From Arsenophonus nilaparvatae (GTDB lineage: Bacteria > Pseudomonadota > Gammaproteobacteria > Enterobacterales > Enterobacteriaceae), in assembly GCF_000757905.1 (NCBI RefSeq), contig NZ_JRLH01000012.1: 64,000 bases of DNA; one strand, written 5' to 3'. Each line of letters begins with the position of its first letter. The first letter of the stretch is position 1. Positions 1 through 9,117 of this stretch are shown here, piece after piece. A program made the position numbers and the translations under genes. The notes under the pieces were generated by a model that was given only the letters and a program-made list of their open reading frames with translations, did no database searches and was not told where the DNA came from.

Positions 1-285
1 ACCAGCAGCTTGTATTAAAACTTGCTCATCATTATAGCTCGCTAAAATATAAGGGATATTAGTGTTATCATAAATAATAGCGGGTAGAGTCAGACGCGAT
101 AGCTCTTTTTTTTGGCAGCGTTTTTTCTTTACGGTAATTTGATATTTTTGTTGGATTTTTTTTATACAATCAACATAATTGTCATTCTGAGTTATTTCTT
201 TATTATATTCATTTAAATTTATTTTATTATTCAATCTTATGATAATAGAAATTAATTCAAGGGTTTTTTGGTTATATTCATCCAT
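1..285 (-). CDS. Type I secretion ABC exporter, N-terminal fragment (partial)
   Basis: Ninety-five codons read from an ATG at 285 to the window edge, with no stop. The end of the fragment (LTLPAIIYDN, then a hydrophobic strand ending in ILASYND) resembles the C39-like N-terminal domain of HlyB/RtxB-type ABC exporters, where a short LPALV strand precedes the first membrane segment. No catalytic Cys is visible at the usual peptidase position, as expected for the RTX-toxin subclass, which binds its substrate without cleaving it. Such proteins sit in the inner membrane and export RTX proteins together with an adaptor and TolC. The assignment rests on pattern resemblance over a short stretch; the ATPase domain lies outside the window. 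Confidence 0.5.
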   Translation of the reverse strand, partial: MDEYNQKTLELISIIIRLNNKINLNEYNKEITQNDNYVDCIKKIQQKYQITVKKKRCQKKELSRLTLPAIIYDNTNIPYILASYNDEQVLIQAAG

Positions 286-525
286 ATTAAATAATCACAA
301 ATTAAAATATAAAGCAATTTAAATATATTTAATATTAATAAAAGGCTTTATTATTATTAGTTGGAAAGTTTATTCTATCGGCTTATTTTTTTATGAAAAG
401 AATAAAAACAGAGTTTTATTATTTTTAAGACTAGTTATATTTTTAGGCTGAATTAAAATTATTATTTGTTGCAAATTAGTTTATGAATATGAAAAGAATT
501 AAAGGAATAATATATTGTAGATGAT

Positions 526-1323
526 TTATTGTTTATCAGCTGGAATAGCGAGAAAACGATGAATAGCTCGGATGACAGCTGCTGGATTTTCAGCATGCAC
601 CCAGTGACCACATCCCATAATAATCTGTCCATGAGCTTGTGGAAATTGAGCAATAATATCTTTGCGATAAGCTTCGCTAATATAATCGGAAAGGCCACCA
701 CGAATAAAAAGAGCGGGATGCGGCCAGGCTGGAATCGTTTTCCAACTCATCAATTGACGATATTCTTTTTTTAAGACAGGCAAATTAAATTTCCATTTAC
801 CTTTATCAAATGATTTTAATAAAAATTGAATTTCACTTTCTTCACTGATCATATTACGCATAATAATAGCCGCGTCTGGCCGTGAAGTTACGTCTGCTTG
901 TATTACTGCTTCTAAAGCGGAAAATATATTCTCATGGCGATTAATTTGATAAGTGACTGGCGCAATATCAAGAACCACAATTTTTTCTATTAGTTGTGGC
1001 GCGATTGCGGTCATCGCCATTGCTATTTTTCCACCCATTGAGTGTCCGATAGCGATAACACTTGTTTGCTTTAAATGCGTTAGTAGCGTTAAAACGTCTG
1101 TTGCCATTTCAGAATACAGCATCGTTTCCGCCCATGGCGAGTTGCCATGATTGCGAATATCGAGTTGAATAACGGTGAAATAATCTTGTAAATTGCGTGC
1201 CAATAGGCCTAAATTTTGTCGATCGCCAAACAGGCCATGGATGAGTACAATCGCAGCAGAAGAGATAGGATTTTCCGGTTGATGGATGCGATAATTTAGC
1301 CAGTTATTTAGCAACATAGTCAT
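526..1323 (-). CDS. ybfF: Alpha/beta-hydrolase esterase YbfF
   Basis: A 265-residue cytoplasmic alpha/beta hydrolase. The oxyanion region HGLFG lies near residue 29, the nucleophile elbow GHSMGG places Ser at 95, and likely acid and base partners are Asp213 (GGLSD) and His240 (GCGHWVHAE). Whole-length similarity to E. coli YbfF, a short-chain esterase active on acyl-CoA and related esters, is clear, including the motif IQFLLKSF. It lies next to seqA and is divergent from it, as in E. coli. A second in-frame Met two codons downstream is an alternative start. The reading frame is intact. Confidence 0.93.
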   Translation of the reverse strand: MTMLLNNWLNYRIHQPENPISSAAIVLIHGLFGDRQNLGLLARNLQDYFTVIQLDIRNHGNSPWAETMLYSEMATDVLTLLTHLKQTSVIAIGHSMGGKIAMAMTAIAPQLIEKIVVLDIAPVTYQINRHENIFSALEAVIQADVTSRPDAAIIMRNMISEESEIQFLLKSFDKGKWKFNLPVLKKEYRQLMSWKTIPAWPHPALFIRGGLSDYISEAYRKDIIAQFPQAHGQIIMGCGHWVHAENPAAVIRAIHRFLAIPADKQ

Positions 1324-1678
1324 ATTAGCTTTTGTTAATTAATAATTATTATAATGACATGGATATAATGAGAAACCAACAATTATCAACTCGATAGGTA
1401 GCAAAATTTAAGTTAATGTTGGTGAGTGAAAGGGTGAGTACCACGATAATATTTTACTATTTATATAAATAATGTGACTAATATCCGATTTCAATAAAGA
1501 TATCTTTATTCATCGTAAGGTAAAGTTATTAAGCTGTTTCTATACTCATTGAGAATCAAGACAAAAAACTTTTTTATTAAAAGACTAAGCTTAAGTAATT
1601 GAAATATTCATTGTTTTGTTTTTTAAGTTTATATCTTATAATTGGCAGGTAATTTTAATTAAAACAGATTGAAATAAC
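1324..1678. other. Gene-free divergent spacer between ybfF and seqA
   Basis: About 355 bases of AT-rich sequence between the two divergent starts. It must hold promoters for both genes, but no hexamer pair stands out from the AT-rich background. No ORF with a convincing ribosome binding site and no strong hairpin was found. Confidence 0.5.
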
Positions 1679-2218
1679 ATGAAAACGATTGAAGTTGACG
1701 AAGAACTTTACCGCTATATCGCTAGTCATACCCAGCATATAGGTGAAAATGCATCGGTTATATTACGACGTCTATTAGGGTTTGACGTTAGTCAGTCGCA
1801 TATTCCACTCTCGGTCACCGTAAGTAATATAACGACAGGAGTGAAAAAAGATAAAGCAGTTTTTTCCCATGATGCAGCAAGAGTGATACATGATTTATTG
1901 CTTTCCAACAATTATGCAACTAAAAGCAAAGCGATTGATCGCTTTATGCTTATTTTATCCACTCTATACAATTTAAATAAACAAGCTTTTGTGGCAGCAA
2001 CAGAATCAACCCATGGGAGGACGCGCATTTATTTTGCTAACGATAAACAGACCTTATTGGCCAGTGGTAAGCAGACAAAACCTCGCCTAATACCCGATAC
2101 GTCTTTTTGGGTAATTACCAATACCAACACCAATCGTAAACGCAATATGATTGAACAAATTATGCAAGATATGAAGTTTCCTGTTGAATTGGTTGATAAG
2201 GTATGTGGTACGATTTAA
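1679..2218 (+). CDS. seqA: Negative modulator of replication initiation SeqA
   Basis: A 179-residue protein that binds hemimethylated GATC sites, sequesters oriC and organises newly replicated DNA. The N-terminal oligomerisation segment (MKTIEVDEELYRYIASHT) and the C-terminal DNA-binding domain (SHGRTRIYFA, then TSFWVITNTNT) match the E. coli family, whose usual length is about 181 residues. The linker between the domains is slightly diverged. The gene lies 65 bases upstream of pgm in the same orientation, the conserved enterobacterial seqA-pgm pair. Start ATG at 1679; the upstream Shine-Dalgarno is weak. Confidence 0.96.
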   Translation: MKTIEVDEELYRYIASHTQHIGENASVILRRLLGFDVSQSHIPLSVTVSNITTGVKKDKAVFSHDAARVIHDLLLSNNYATKSKAIDRFMLILSTLYNLNKQAFVAATESTHGRTRIYFANDKQTLLASGKQTKPRLIPDTSFWVITNTNTNRKRNMIEQIMQDMKFPVELVDKVCGTI

Positions 2219-2283
2219 ACAAATATTATTGGTCACTTAGTTATTATTGCTATGTGTACCGCTGTTGCTGCGGAGAGAAATAA

Positions 2284-3921
2284 GTGGCATTACATAAACG
2301 TGCTGGGCAATCTGCCCAACAAAGTGATTTAATAAATGTTGAACAGTTGGTCGCACAATATTATTCACTACAACCGCAAGTAAAAAATCCTGCTCATAGC
2401 GTTAAGTTTGGTACATCAGGTCATCGTGGTAGTGCTTGTCGTCATAGTTTTAATGAGCAACATATTTTAGCGATTACCCAAGCTATCATTGAAGTCCGTC
2501 GATTAAATGGAATTACTGGCCCTTGTTTAGTGGGAAAAGATACTCATGTTTTATCCGCGCCTGCTTTTATGACTGTTGTTGAAGTGTTGATCGCGAATGG
2601 CGTTGAAGTCATCGCGCAACAAGACGATGGTTTTACACCAACTCCGGCTATTTCTCACGCTATATTGGATTATAATCGTCAGCATCAAGCAAAAGCCGAT
2701 GGTATTGTGATCACGCCTTCACATAATCCTCCAGAAGATGGTGGCATCAAATATAATCCACCCCATGGCGGCCCGGCTGATGAAGCACTAACGGTTGAAA
2801 TTGAACGCCGAGCAAATCAATTTATTGCCGATCAATTATCAGCTATTCAACGTATCAATTATCAGGCCGCTATTAAAGATCCTCACTATCAACAACAAGA
2901 TCTTGTTGAGCCTTATGTGGTTGCTTTGAGTGATGTTATTGATATGGCTGCGATCAAAAAAGCTGGATTAAAAATAGGTGTTGATCCGTTAGGGGGCGCC
3001 GGAATAAATTATTGGAAACGCATTGCTGAATATTATCAACTCGATTTAGAGTTAGTTAATGAACAAATAGATCCAACATTTAGCTTTATGCCTTTAGATC
3101 ATGATGGTGTGATCCGGATGGATTGTTCTTCGCGCTGGGCGATGAAAGGCTTATTGGATTTGCGTAATAAATTTGATTTAGCTTTTGCTAATGATCCGGA
3201 TTATGATCGTCATGGAATTATAACGCCAGCGGGATTGATGGATCCAAATCATTATCTCGCGGTTGCTATCGATTATCTCTTTCGCCATCGGCCTCAATGG
3301 AAAAAAGAGGTTGCGGTGGGCAAAACATTAGTCTCCAGTGCCATGATCGATCGTGTGGTTGCAGATTTAGGACGTAAATTAGTTGAAGTACCGGTTGGTT
3401 TCAAATGGTTTGTTGATGGTTTATATCAGGGTAAGTATGGTTTTGCTGGTGAAGAGAGCGCTGGTGCTGCTTTCTTACGATTTGATGGAACGCCATGGAC
3501 GACCGACAAAGATGGTATCATTCTCTGTTTGTTAGCCGCTGAAATGACGGCGGTGACAGGGAAAAACCCGCAGCAGCGCTATCAAGAACTTGCTCACCTT
3601 TTTGGTGAACCTTGCTATAGTCGTATCCAGGCTAAAGCTAGCCATCAACAAAAACAACGTTTAGCTAAATTGTCCGCTGAAATGGTATCTGCAGATATGC
3701 TGGCTGGTGATCCGATTATTGCCCGCTTAACCAAAGCGCCAGGCAATGGCGCAGCGATTTGTGGTTTAAAAGTAATAACAGATTATGGTTGGTTCACGGC
3801 ACGACCATCAGGTACTGAAGAAGCTTATAAAATTTACTGTGAAAGTTTTCGTGGTAAGGAGCATCTTAATTTGATTGAACAGGAAGCTATCCAGATTGTT
3901 AATCAAGTTATTGCAGATTGA
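2284..3921 (+). CDS. pgm: Phosphoglucomutase
   Basis: A 545-residue alpha-D-phosphohexomutase that interconverts glucose-1-phosphate and glucose-6-phosphate in the cytosol, feeding UDP-glucose and glycogen synthesis. The catalytic phosphoserine loop TPSHNPPEDGG places Ser at 146, the metal loop is DPDYDRHG, the sugar-binding loop is GEESAGA, and the phosphate-binding loop RPSGTE is near the C-terminus. The start is GTG, preceded by GGAGAGAA. Length and sequence match E. coli Pgm (546 residues) throughout. It forms a pair with seqA. Downstream the conserved order breaks at the tnpB relic. Confidence 0.97.
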   Translation: MALHKRAGQSAQQSDLINVEQLVAQYYSLQPQVKNPAHSVKFGTSGHRGSACRHSFNEQHILAITQAIIEVRRLNGITGPCLVGKDTHVLSAPAFMTVVEVLIANGVEVIAQQDDGFTPTPAISHAILDYNRQHQAKADGIVITPSHNPPEDGGIKYNPPHGGPADEALTVEIERRANQFIADQLSAIQRINYQAAIKDPHYQQQDLVEPYVVALSDVIDMAAIKKAGLKIGVDPLGGAGINYWKRIAEYYQLDLELVNEQIDPTFSFMPLDHDGVIRMDCSSRWAMKGLLDLRNKFDLAFANDPDYDRHGIITPAGLMDPNHYLAVAIDYLFRHRPQWKKEVAVGKTLVSSAMIDRVVADLGRKLVEVPVGFKWFVDGLYQGKYGFAGEESAGAAFLRFDGTPWTTDKDGIILCLLAAEMTAVTGKNPQQRYQELAHLFGEPCYSRIQAKASHQQKQRLAKLSAEMVSADMLAGDPIIARLTKAPGNGAAICGLKVITDYGWFTARPSGTEEAYKIYCESFRGKEHLNLIEQEAIQIVNQVIAD

Positions 3922-4045
3922 GCAGTTTATTATCCATTGCACCGTAAAATCCCATCCTTCCGGGGGTATATAAAGCGTGCTTTTCAGACTAGCCAGGTGT
4001 TTGCTGCTGTTCAATGTATTACCAAATGATCAATATTGGAGTACC

Positions 4046-4206
4046 CGGACATAAGTGCCAGGTATGCGGATATAAGGCGAGCGCAGATATCAACAGTGCC
4101 GTATATTTTAGCGACAGGACAAGCCGTGCTTACCTGTAGAGGGATGGTGCAATTAGACCGCCCGTTGAAGCAGGAACCCACTGAAATGATCCAGACTTCA
4201 GTCTGA
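4046..4206 (+). pseudogene. tnpB: TnpB (IS200/IS605 OrfB) C-terminal relic
   Basis: Only the last 50 or so codons of a TnpB-like, RNA-guided transposon nuclease remain. One frame reads KCQVCGYKASADINSAV, the second half of the zinc finger; after a frameshift another frame reads TGQAVLTCRG and then RPLKQEPTEMIQTSV before a stop. That order (zinc finger, ADINxAxN helix, LKQEPTE tail) is typical of the enterobacterial IS605 OrfB family. The rest of the element, including any tnpA, is absent, and 3922-4045 shows nothing recognisable. It is non-functional. Confidence 0.75.
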
Positions 4207-4217
4207 ACCTAGTAGGG

Positions 4218-4244
4218 ATCCTCGCCCTTCAGGGCGGCGAGGAT
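4218..4244 (+). repeat. IS200/IS605 right-end hairpin
   Basis: The arms atcctcgcc (4218-4226) and ggcgaggat (4236-4244) form a 9-bp stem with a short loop, 12 bases after the tnpB stop. Right ends of this family carry such a subterminal hairpin, recognised as single-stranded DNA. In intact elements the same region is the 3' end of the guide (omega) RNA. Here it is probably only a relic. Confidence 0.6.
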
Positions 4245-4351
4245 TTTAATCAATATTGTTTCTTAGTTAAATGAAGTAACATTCTGTTTTAACACCCACT
4301 AGACGCAGGATTGTTTGCAATAGAATATTCAGTATTGATTCCTCAAATATA

Positions 4352-6732
4352 TTAGCTCTTCCCAGGTTCCAAAACGAGCGTGTGGGCCGTTTTTCCTGGT
4401 TGCAAAGGAAGTGGCTCCCCTTTTACCCAGTGATCATGTCCGGCAAGGAACCATGGACTTATCGGATTACCACTTTGCCCGCCAGGCATTGTTAGCGTAC
4501 CTTGATCCTCTTTTGCCGGAGCAACAACCAGCCGACTGGATGCACCAAAGCCAGGACGATTAACATGGGGCACATTATGATCACCTGATAATGGATCCGA
4601 TGGTACCGCAAACCAGGGGCGTAAAAAACTGAACACATGTACAAACGGATGAACAATATCAGCCTTGTTGTTCTGTCCCCAGGTTGCCTCAGTGAGTTTT
4701 TTTCTCCACTGGTCAGTGAAGTCAGTACGGTATCCAGTTGATTAACAAGAAAATCAGCCCAACAATTGTATGGAGAAGGGATCCATTTTTTAGCCTTGAT
4801 TAAGGTTATCACCGTTTCATCCCAACGGGTATTGGCTTTCATATAGCTGGCTTGAGGCCATTGCGCGGTTAGTATTTTATCAACCTTACTGAATATGCCA
4901 CTATAAATCATGTCACGCCATGCTGATAATAGCAGGTATCCGACAGAATCAATGCAAGCAGAATCCTGCCATTCAGTAATAAAACCCGCAGCCTCCTTAC
5001 GAAGTTCATGACCTATTATTTGTTCATTTAGTAACGGTAATAGTACCTTTTTCCATTTTTGTATAAGAGGCGCTCTATTATCTAGTTGAATCGCTCTCAT
5101 AACATCGGCAGAGATTTTGTCAGCCTGTTTAAGGCAGCGTTTTATTTCCCAGGAGCGAACCCCAATATCTGCTCCACCATCGCCAATATAAAGGTATTTA
5201 TTATTGAAACACTGTCTGTTATTGGCTGACCAGAGAATACCATCAGGCGGATCAATAATATCCGGGTGTTTTTCAGCGGCGAGTAGAGATGCTCCCCATG
5301 CAGAATTTTCATCCAGTGGATAAGTATAATTTTCATACGGATCCAATCGCTGTGGTAATCCTCCTGCCAGAGTCCAGCCTATGTGTCCTTCTTTATCTGC
5401 CAGCATCATGTTAACAGCTGGCATGCCTAATGCCTTGGCAATATCGATCGCCTCATGAACATTGTTAGCCTCGTTTAAAGATAAGAAATTCAGTGAAATG
5501 GCTTGTGGTAACTGGAGAACCCAACGCATGGCCAAATTTCCTTCCTGGGTCGACACCACAGGCCCCCAGGGACTGACAGGGATATTTAGTTCAACAGTGT
5601 CATATCCTCCCAACAATTTTCTTACTTTTATCATTTCTTGATGAACTGGCCAGTGCGTTATTGGTTCCTTGGTTCGTATAAAATCAAAAGTACTGGCATA
5701 AGCATTTGTGAGCCCCCAGGCAATACTGCCATTACTTCCCACAACAGTCGCCGGTAATCCCGGAAGAGTTAGTCCAGCAAGGGTGATATTTTCACCTTTG
5801 TCGGTACAATATGTTATTTTTGCCCGGTACCAGTAATTAGGCAGCATAAGCTCAAGATGCATATCATTGGCCAGCATAGCTTGTCCGTTTTCGCTATGCT
5901 GACTATCGACAACCCAGCCATTACTCCCGACATATGTATGCTCCGAAGGTAATAAGGGAGCGCGGTCACTGCTTTGTCTCCACCATGCAGGTGGTGTGGC
6001 GTCCGGCGCGACAGGTGGTGCAGGTGGAGTACCGGTTAATGGGGTATCCCATTCGCTCGTATCTGGCATAAGAAACGCCAGTTGTTCTGTCTGGGTGTGT
6101 CTGGCAAACCAGCCACGCGCATAAAGACGCGGAGCCTGATTTTGCTGAAGCGCGGATGACAACGCATACAAAACGAGTAAGGTATCTTCATCCCTCCAGT
6201 CAGCGGGAGTTGTCAGTAATGCAAGATATTCAAAATGGTGGCCCGCTAATGAAGCTCGCCCGGCGTTAACTCCCCGACTGTATTGAGTGAGAATTTTCTT
6301 TTCTGAGACAGGGAGTGTGGTCAGAGTGTCGCGTGCTTTTGTGTGAAATTGCCATAGCCGGTTTTGCTGGTCCGTTTTTAGCGCAAGAACCCCTAACAAT
6401 TCAGCCAGTTCACCTGCGGCCAGACGACGCATTAAATCCATTTGTGGAAATCGATCCTGTGCGTGAATAAAACCTAGAGCGTAGCTGACATCTTCCCTGG
6501 TTTTACCGGTAATACCTGGTATACCGAGCTCTGCATCTCGGGTGATAGTGACCTTACCGTTTAGCAGTGGTTGTTTCAGTATACCATCCAGATTGGGTAA
6601 ACTAGGCTTACATAGTGCCTGTAGCCAGGCGGGCATACCTGATTTATTATCAGAAAGGAATTCAGCTCCTGAGATAAGACCACTCAGAATTTCGGTACTG
6701 ATGAGTTCTTTAATCATGTGTTCAAAATACAT
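4352..6732 (-). pseudogene. Penicillin acylase family amidase, frameshifted
   Basis: Restoring one base gives about 793 codons, a normal length for the Ntn-hydrolase penicillin G acylase/AHL acylase family. The upstream part has the family N-terminal region, and the autocatalytic nucleophile follows as GSNGWVVD with Ser at about 270, then NDMHLELMLPNYWY. The C-terminal part (TWGQNNKADIVHPF, GFGASSRLVV, MPGGQSGNPISP) lies in another frame. The switch falls at a run of seven A on the coding strand (4697-4703), so a one-base slip is the simplest cause. No signal peptide is visible, though most relatives are periplasmic. Substrate cannot be told from sequence; penicillins, N-acyl-homoserine lactones and other N-acyl amides are all known in the family. 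It could be a real pseudogene or a homopolymer sequencing error. Confidence 0.85.
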
Positions 6733-7132
6733 TCCCGGACCAAGTCCTTATTCGTACCCCCTAAATAACACCTTGTCCTTTCAGTATTTTCCTGTTGTTG
6801 ATTAAGGTAATTTATCTTTCCGGTATATATTTTCAGTTTGTTTATCTGCCTCTATATTGCTTATCAAAAATTACATTTTGAATTTTTACTAAATTACAGG
6901 GCATTAACCATATGTGCGAAAATGTATCGAATAAGTTTGATATCATGGCAAAAAAGAGAAGAAACTAACACAGTCATCAGTAGTAAAATATCTGATATTG
7001 AGTTTAGCTATCTTTTACTTTTGACAAATGAATAACCTGATTTTGTTTTATTTACGTGAAGATTGTTCGAACTAAATTAAATGAAACAAAATTTTTTGTG
7101 ATAGAGGAGGTATATATCCTGGAGGGAAAAGA
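6733..7132. other. Gene-free stretch
   Basis: AT-rich sequence upstream of the acylase. A 65-codon ORF (6838-7035) has no recognisable motif and no convincing ribosome binding site, so it is not called. The only structured element is the strong Shine-Dalgarno at the right end that belongs to the next entry. Confidence 0.4.
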
Positions 7133-7303
7133 ATGAAACTCTCGATTAATAAAGATATTGATATTCGCTTAAACATTCTGATGCTTTCATATATGAAACA
7201 TAGTAATGATTTTGGGATTATAAAAGATAAAGAATCAAGGTTTGTTTATGCTAATAAGGCTACCATTAATTATAGTAATTTCTCTAAAGGTCTTTATATA
7301 TAA
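7133..7303 (+). pseudogene. PAS/LuxR-type regulator, N-terminal stub
   Basis: Fifty-six codons from ATG, preceded by a strong GGAGG-type site, then a stop. The segment DFGIIKDKESRFVYANKATINY resembles the opening of the PAS4 domain in LuxR solos of insect-associated Photorhabdus and Xenorhabdus, where a KDxxSRFxYAN motif recurs. Nothing of the rest of a PAS domain or of a GerE-type helix-turn-helix follows in any frame. I read it as the stub of a truncated regulator. The match is short, so function is uncertain. Confidence 0.4.
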
Positions 7304-7394
7304 ACTCTTTTAATAGTCAATGCTCCGTATCTGATTAGAATTTGAAGCTGTTATACAAGAAAACGATAAAAACGTAATGCAAAATCAAAAAACA

Positions 7395-7450
7395 ATTCAA
7401 GTTTTCCATATTATTTTTTTAGATTATTTATTTGTTTAAAGTATTATAAA
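7395..7450 (+). repeat. Direct repeat, left copy
   Basis: About 55 bases starting attcaagttttccatatta are repeated with few differences at 16621-16673 (attcaagttttcgatatta). Both copies are AT-rich but share the T7 run and its flanks in the same order. They bracket the block of IS relics, the giant effector, rpn, luxR and the acetyltransferase. Confidence 0.55.
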
Positions 7451-7550
7451 TTTTTAGACAGGTAAAAATATTTATTCTTAAATGTTTATTAAATCGTTTT
7501 ATAATAATAAAAGATATTTATCGTCTTTAAATAGATTAAGGAGACATTGA

Positions 7551-7802
7551 ATGCGGCTTTTTGGGTATGCCAGAGTGTCAACCAGTCAACAATCGCTCGA
7601 TATTCAAATTAAAGCGCTTAAAGAAGCCGGTGTACGAGCAAATCGAATTTTTACTGATAAAGTCTCAGGTAGTCATACTAATCGGGACGGACTCAATCTA
7701 TGGCGCTGTTGCAAATATCGTGACGTGGTAGCCTTATTTGTTGGTGAAAGTCTTAACATTTCAAAAATCCTGTTCACCGGGCACATCTCACCTAAGGGAT
7801 AG
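7551..7802 (+). pseudogene. Serine recombinase (resolvase/invertase) N-terminal fragment
   Basis: The first 50 residues (MRLFGYARVSTSQQSLDIQI, then IFTDKVSGS) are the start of a Tn3-resolvase/Pin-type serine recombinase. The nucleophilic Ser is at position 10 in the ARVST motif, and the conserved FTDKVSG strand follows. The family is normally 180-200 residues. Similarity ends at 7702, where an IS6-type terminal sequence begins, so the remaining codons to 7802 are read into insertion-sequence DNA. A good AAGGAG site precedes the ATG. The fragment lacks the rest of the catalytic domain and the DNA-binding domain and cannot be active. Confidence 0.85.
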
Positions 7803-8381
7803 CTGAAGTAAAACGACTTAGCCTGACCTTTACGCAGCGCCAGCATTACTTCAATCCCTTTTTATCGTGGCATAAGCGGTCTTCATCGATTTAAACCACA
7901 GTGTGGCGCTGATTATCCGTTTCAATTTGCCATGCTCGCATTCGAAAATGTTATTTCGGTACTTAATCTGTCGATGCTCAACTTCAGACGGATATTGACC
8001 TTCACGTTTAAGCTGAACGAGCGCACGAGTGTATGTCGGAGACTTATCCGTATTGATAACGCGTGGCAGCTGCCACTGTTTTATGTTGTTTAAAATTTTA
8101 CCCTGAAACAGGTATGCCGCTTTGCTGTTACGCCGTGGTGAAAGGTAAAAATCCAGGGTATGCCCTCTGTTGTCTACAGCACGATACAGGTAAGCCCACC
8201 GGACATCACCTTTACATACGTTTCATCAATGTACCACGGGCAGAGAGCGGAAGGATTACGCCAGTACCACCTCAGCCGTTTTTCCATTTCAGGCGCATAA
8301 CGGCTGGACCCAGCGATAGACGGTGGTATGAGCAACATGCACGCCACGTTCAGCCAACATCTCCTGCAATTCGCGATTAAC
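7702..8381 (-). mobile_element. IS6-family (IS26-like) element, truncated relic
   Basis: The left end ggcgctgttgcaaa (7702-7715) matches the IS6-family terminal repeat GGCACTGTTGCAAA with one change. Inside, the sequence follows the IS26 transposase gene in reverse with many substitutions and small indels. The element lacks its right part: the transposase start region is cut at 8381, where a second IS6-type end in the same orientation begins. It interrupts the serine recombinase on its left. Confidence 0.85.
7825..8380 (-). pseudogene. IS6-family transposase, degenerate
   Basis: Fragments in more than one reverse frame resemble the IS26 DDE transposase. The clearest is YWRNPSALCPWYIDETYVKV (about 8195-8270), which carries the first catalytic Asp in the DETYVKV motif. 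Frameshifts separate it from downstream parts. The N-terminal end is missing at 8381. It is not functional. Confidence 0.8.
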
Positions 8382-8396
8382 GGCACTGTTGCAAAG
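8382..8396 (+). repeat. IS6-type terminal inverted repeat, left end of the effector unit
   Basis: ggcactgttgcaaag is identical to the IS26/IS6-family left terminal sequence. It abuts the truncated IS6 relic, but the bases that follow are not IS6-like and lead to the giant pentapeptide-repeat gene. Its inverted partner is at 13508-13520. Confidence 0.7.
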
Positions 8397-8502
8397 CTCG
8401 GGTCGGATTGTAATTCCTCCAAAATAAAACTTTTTTCATTAGCAAATTAAGTTATTTTAATGTAATTAAGTTGTTAATTTTAGGTTAAGTCTGGAGTTCG
8501 TT

Positions 8503-9117
8503 ATGCCAAATGTAAATTCTCGTTTTTTATCATTAAACTGGATGTCGTCTGTATTACATCGTACTAACCATGAAGTTGAAAATAGGTTAATGGAAGAGCA
8601 GCGATCAAGCGATATAGTAGTTTCAAACAATCAGTTACAATTAAATGAATTACAGCATGAAGAATTAGCTACTTCAGTAGGGAATAGCACTGAAGCAACT
8701 AGTAAGCCGCTTGTTAATAATTTAGTGGCTCTTCTACAAACTTCAAACCATCCAATAAATATTACTTTACCCGCTTCAGAAGCCCCATTTTTTTATTCAA
8801 TTGCACGTAAAGAACAAAATCGACTCTTATGTTCCATGTTAACTCAAGAGGGTCATACAATAAATCAGCAAGATGATGAGACTCTATCTTATCGTTTAGT
8901 CAATCATATCACCGATTATCTTTCCCATAATAAAAATGAGGAAGATAAGATAGAAACTCTCGCAAAGTTACTATTAAAACCCTTAGGTGAATATGGTGCC
9001 AATGAAGGGGAAAAAATTCCACCTGCTCGCCAGCAGGCTATTATTGCCGATTGGCTGCAATATGCAGTGTTAGGTTTATCTTCCGATATATGCAGTGTTA
9101 GGTTTATCTTCCGATAA
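8503..9117 (+). pseudogene. Giant pentapeptide-repeat effector, N-terminal fragment
   Basis: This fragment carries the first 188 or so codons of a protein that continues at 9095 in another frame. The ATG has a GGAG site seven bases upstream. No secretion signal of the Sec type is visible. The N-terminus is hydrophilic and Ser/Asn/Gln-rich, as in many type III effectors, but that is weak evidence. Frame is lost because a 28-bp segment is duplicated in tandem (9061-9088 and 9089-9116); with one copy the reading runs WLQYAVLGLSSDKWFLAQ without a break and gives 1653 residues. I do not recognise the fold of this segment by itself. Confidence 0.75.
9061..9116 (+). repeat. Perfect 28-bp tandem duplication
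   Basis: Two identical adjacent copies starting tatgcagtgttaggttt occupy 9061-9088 and 9089-9116. The unit is not a multiple of three, so it shifts the effector gene by one base. Deleting either copy restores a single long frame. Confidence 0.95.
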
